Below, piece by piece: positions 62,866 to 64,000 of a DNA stretch of 64,000 nt (its first letter is position 1; the number at the start of each line of letters is the position of its first letter). Source of the DNA: Paenibacillus polymyxa (GTDB taxonomy: Bacteria > Bacillota > Bacilli > Paenibacillales > Paenibacillaceae); the NCBI RefSeq assembly GCF_018614975.1, contig NZ_JAGGNR010000016.1, positions 62,001 to 126,000 of the forward strand, read 5' to 3'. The notes beneath the pieces are model-generated. The model was not told where the DNA came from. It ran no database searches and saw only the letters and a list, made by a program, of their open reading frames with translations. Both the position numbers and the translations under genes were made by a program.

Positions 62866-64000
62866 TTACAGATACTCGTTAAACCATCCGGCAATATGCT
62901 CCAGACGGCGTACCCTTAAGTGAGGATGACCTCCGCGAGATAACTCGTGGTTGGCACCTGGGAAACGAACAAGCCTTGTGGTCTGCTTACGCCGTTTCAA
63001 CGCAATGTATAATTGCTCTGCCTGTTCAATCGGACACCGCAGATCCTGTTCGCCATGCAAAATGAGCAGCGGAGTACTCACGTTGCCGACATAAGCGAGC
63101 GGGGAATGTTTCCACAGCTTTTCCGTGTCATCCCACGCGTTACCGCCAATCTGGTCTTCCGTGAAGAAATATCCAATGTCACTTACACCGTAGAACGATA
63201 GCCAGTTGGAGATGGAACGCTGGGTAACAGCGGCCTTAAAGCGATCGGTGTGTCCAACGATCCAGTTGGTCATGAAGCCACCATAACTGCCTCCGGTTAC
63301 GCCCAGTCTGGATTTATCGATAAACTCATATTGGGACAGGGCATAATCTACGCTCTCCATAAGATCGCGATAGTCGCCACCGCCATAATCGCCACGACAG
63401 GCATCTACAAACTGTTGCCCGTATCCAAGCCCTCCGCGTGGATTGATGTACACAACAGCATAGCCTTGTGCGGCAAGAATCTGGAACTCGTGCATGAATG
63501 TAAAACCATACATCATGTGCGGGCCGCCATGAATCTCCAGAATGGTCGGGATTTTGACCCCGTCGACCATGCCACGAGGTTTCATGATCCACCCTTGCAG
63601 CCGCAGGCCATCCGAGGAGTTGAACCAGAAGGTCTCGGGTGTACTGAGATGGATCTCATCCTCAAGCTGTGGATTGCTGCGGGTAAGCTGAATCGGTTCT
63701 ACCCCGGGATCTTCCGGTTGTTCATACATGTAGAGGTCACCGGGATTGCGCGTATTGGCAACAGCGGCAACGATCTGTCCGTTTTCCAATTCGGCAAATT
63801 GATAAATCTCCTGTTCATCAGGCAATATATACTCGGCACTGCTGCCGTCTATCGCGAATTTGGCAATGCGTACACTACCATGAATGGTCGCTAGAGAGAG
63901 AATGGATGAACCATCCCGACTGAATACAGGCCCCGTGGTTGTCAGATGTGATCGCATATCACCAACAATGCTGTGATTCAGTTGCACGTCCCAATCCGTG
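62866..64000 (-). CDS. S9 family prolyl oligopeptidase, 5' partial
   Basis: The C-terminal ~378 residues; the N terminus (rest of the beta-propeller) is beyond the right edge and the frame is open to it. The catalytic part shows ILEIHGGPHMMYG, the nucleophile elbow GGSYGGFMTNW, the Asp in DLRCPIEQAEQ and the His in GANHELSRGG. It cuts small peptides, probably in the cytoplasm; exact specificity (acylaminoacyl or dipeptidyl) is not decided. Confidence 0.92.
   Translation of the reverse strand, partial: TDWDVQLNHSIVGDMRSHLTTTGPVFSRDGSSILSLATIHGSVRIAKFAIDGSSAEYILPDEQEIYQFAELENGQIVAAVANTRNPGDLYMYEQPEDPGVEPIQLTRSNPQLEDEIHLSTPETFWFNSSDGLRLQGWIMKPRGMVDGVKIPTILEIHGGPHMMYGFTFMHEFQILAAQGYAVVYINPRGGLGYGQQFVDACRGDYGGGDYRDLMESVDYALSQYEFIDKSRLGVTGGSYGGFMTNWIVGHTDRFKAAVTQRSISNWLSFYGVSDIGYFFTEDQIGGNAWDDTEKLWKHSPLAYVGNVSTPLLILHGEQDLRCPIEQAEQLYIALKRRKQTTRLVRFPGANHELSRGGHPHLRVRRLEHIAGWFNEYL

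Noticed and set aside
63250-63894. 214-codon plus-strand frame over the S9 peptidase
   Set aside because: Antisense shadow of a gene with intact catalytic motifs.

Overview
The window looks like chromosome of a Paenibacillus or close relative (Bacillota). The evidence is strong AGGAGG-type ribosome sites with frequent TTG/GTG starts, many Rho-independent terminators, YesM/YesN-type two-component systems, a CotH relic, futalosine-pathway menaquinone genes and a Vat-type acetyltransferase. There is no rRNA, tRNA or prophage. Most of it is ordinary metabolism, transport and regulation arranged as short operons.

Layout, left to right. 0-9 kb: a partial S51 peptidase, a decayed histidine phosphatase, an AraC regulator with a GH4 glycosidase, a PadR/HAAS-domain membrane cassette, and a complete polar amino-acid ABC importer. 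9-18 kb: a TetR-controlled YhgE/Pip membrane protein, a LysR/HPP divergent pair, a solitary type I-C-like CRISPR repeat with a leader-like sequence but no cas genes, a CGNR zinc-finger protein, an arginase-family protein whose first metal ligand is Cys, and a TetR/hydrolase pair. 18-23 kb: a chemoreceptor, a CotH remnant, a Vat-like streptogramin acetyltransferase, HU, a cold-shock protein and a lone tyrosine recombinase. 23-32 kb: a carbohydrate-sensing unit (YesN-type response regulator, YesM-type kinase, sugar-binding lipoprotein) followed by mglBAC, with cre-like sites in front of both transcription units. 32-39 kb: a histidine kinase with a degenerate GGDEF domain, then a MarR-controlled heterodimeric ABC exporter with a 24-bp palindrome and a 168-bp MITE-like element upstream.

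39-44 kb: an iron-siderophore uptake operon (two FecCD permeases and a binding lipoprotein, no ATPase) behind a Fur box, and a Btr-like AraC regulator carrying its own binding-protein domain. 44-48 kb: a Gfo/Idh/MocA oxidoreductase, pyroglutamyl peptidase, and mqnB-mqnD of the futalosine route. 48.3-49.3 kb: a 1-kb non-coding AT-rich stretch holding a large imperfect inverted repeat. 49-55 kb: a GntR/ABC cassette of the ytrABC type, a coiled-coil surface protein and an HSL-like esterase. 55-61 kb: nikR followed by a five-gene nickel/peptide-type importer. 61-64 kb: a MalY/PatB-type PLP enzyme and a partial S9 peptidase.

The items most worth a second look are the cas-less leader-plus-one-repeat CRISPR relic, the palindrome/MITE arrangement before the MarR operon, the long inverted repeat at 48.5 kb, the possible ATT start of a FecCD permease, the Cys-for-His change in the arginase-family protein, and the kinase with a dead GGDEF domain. 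I found no convincing wholly new multi-gene system.
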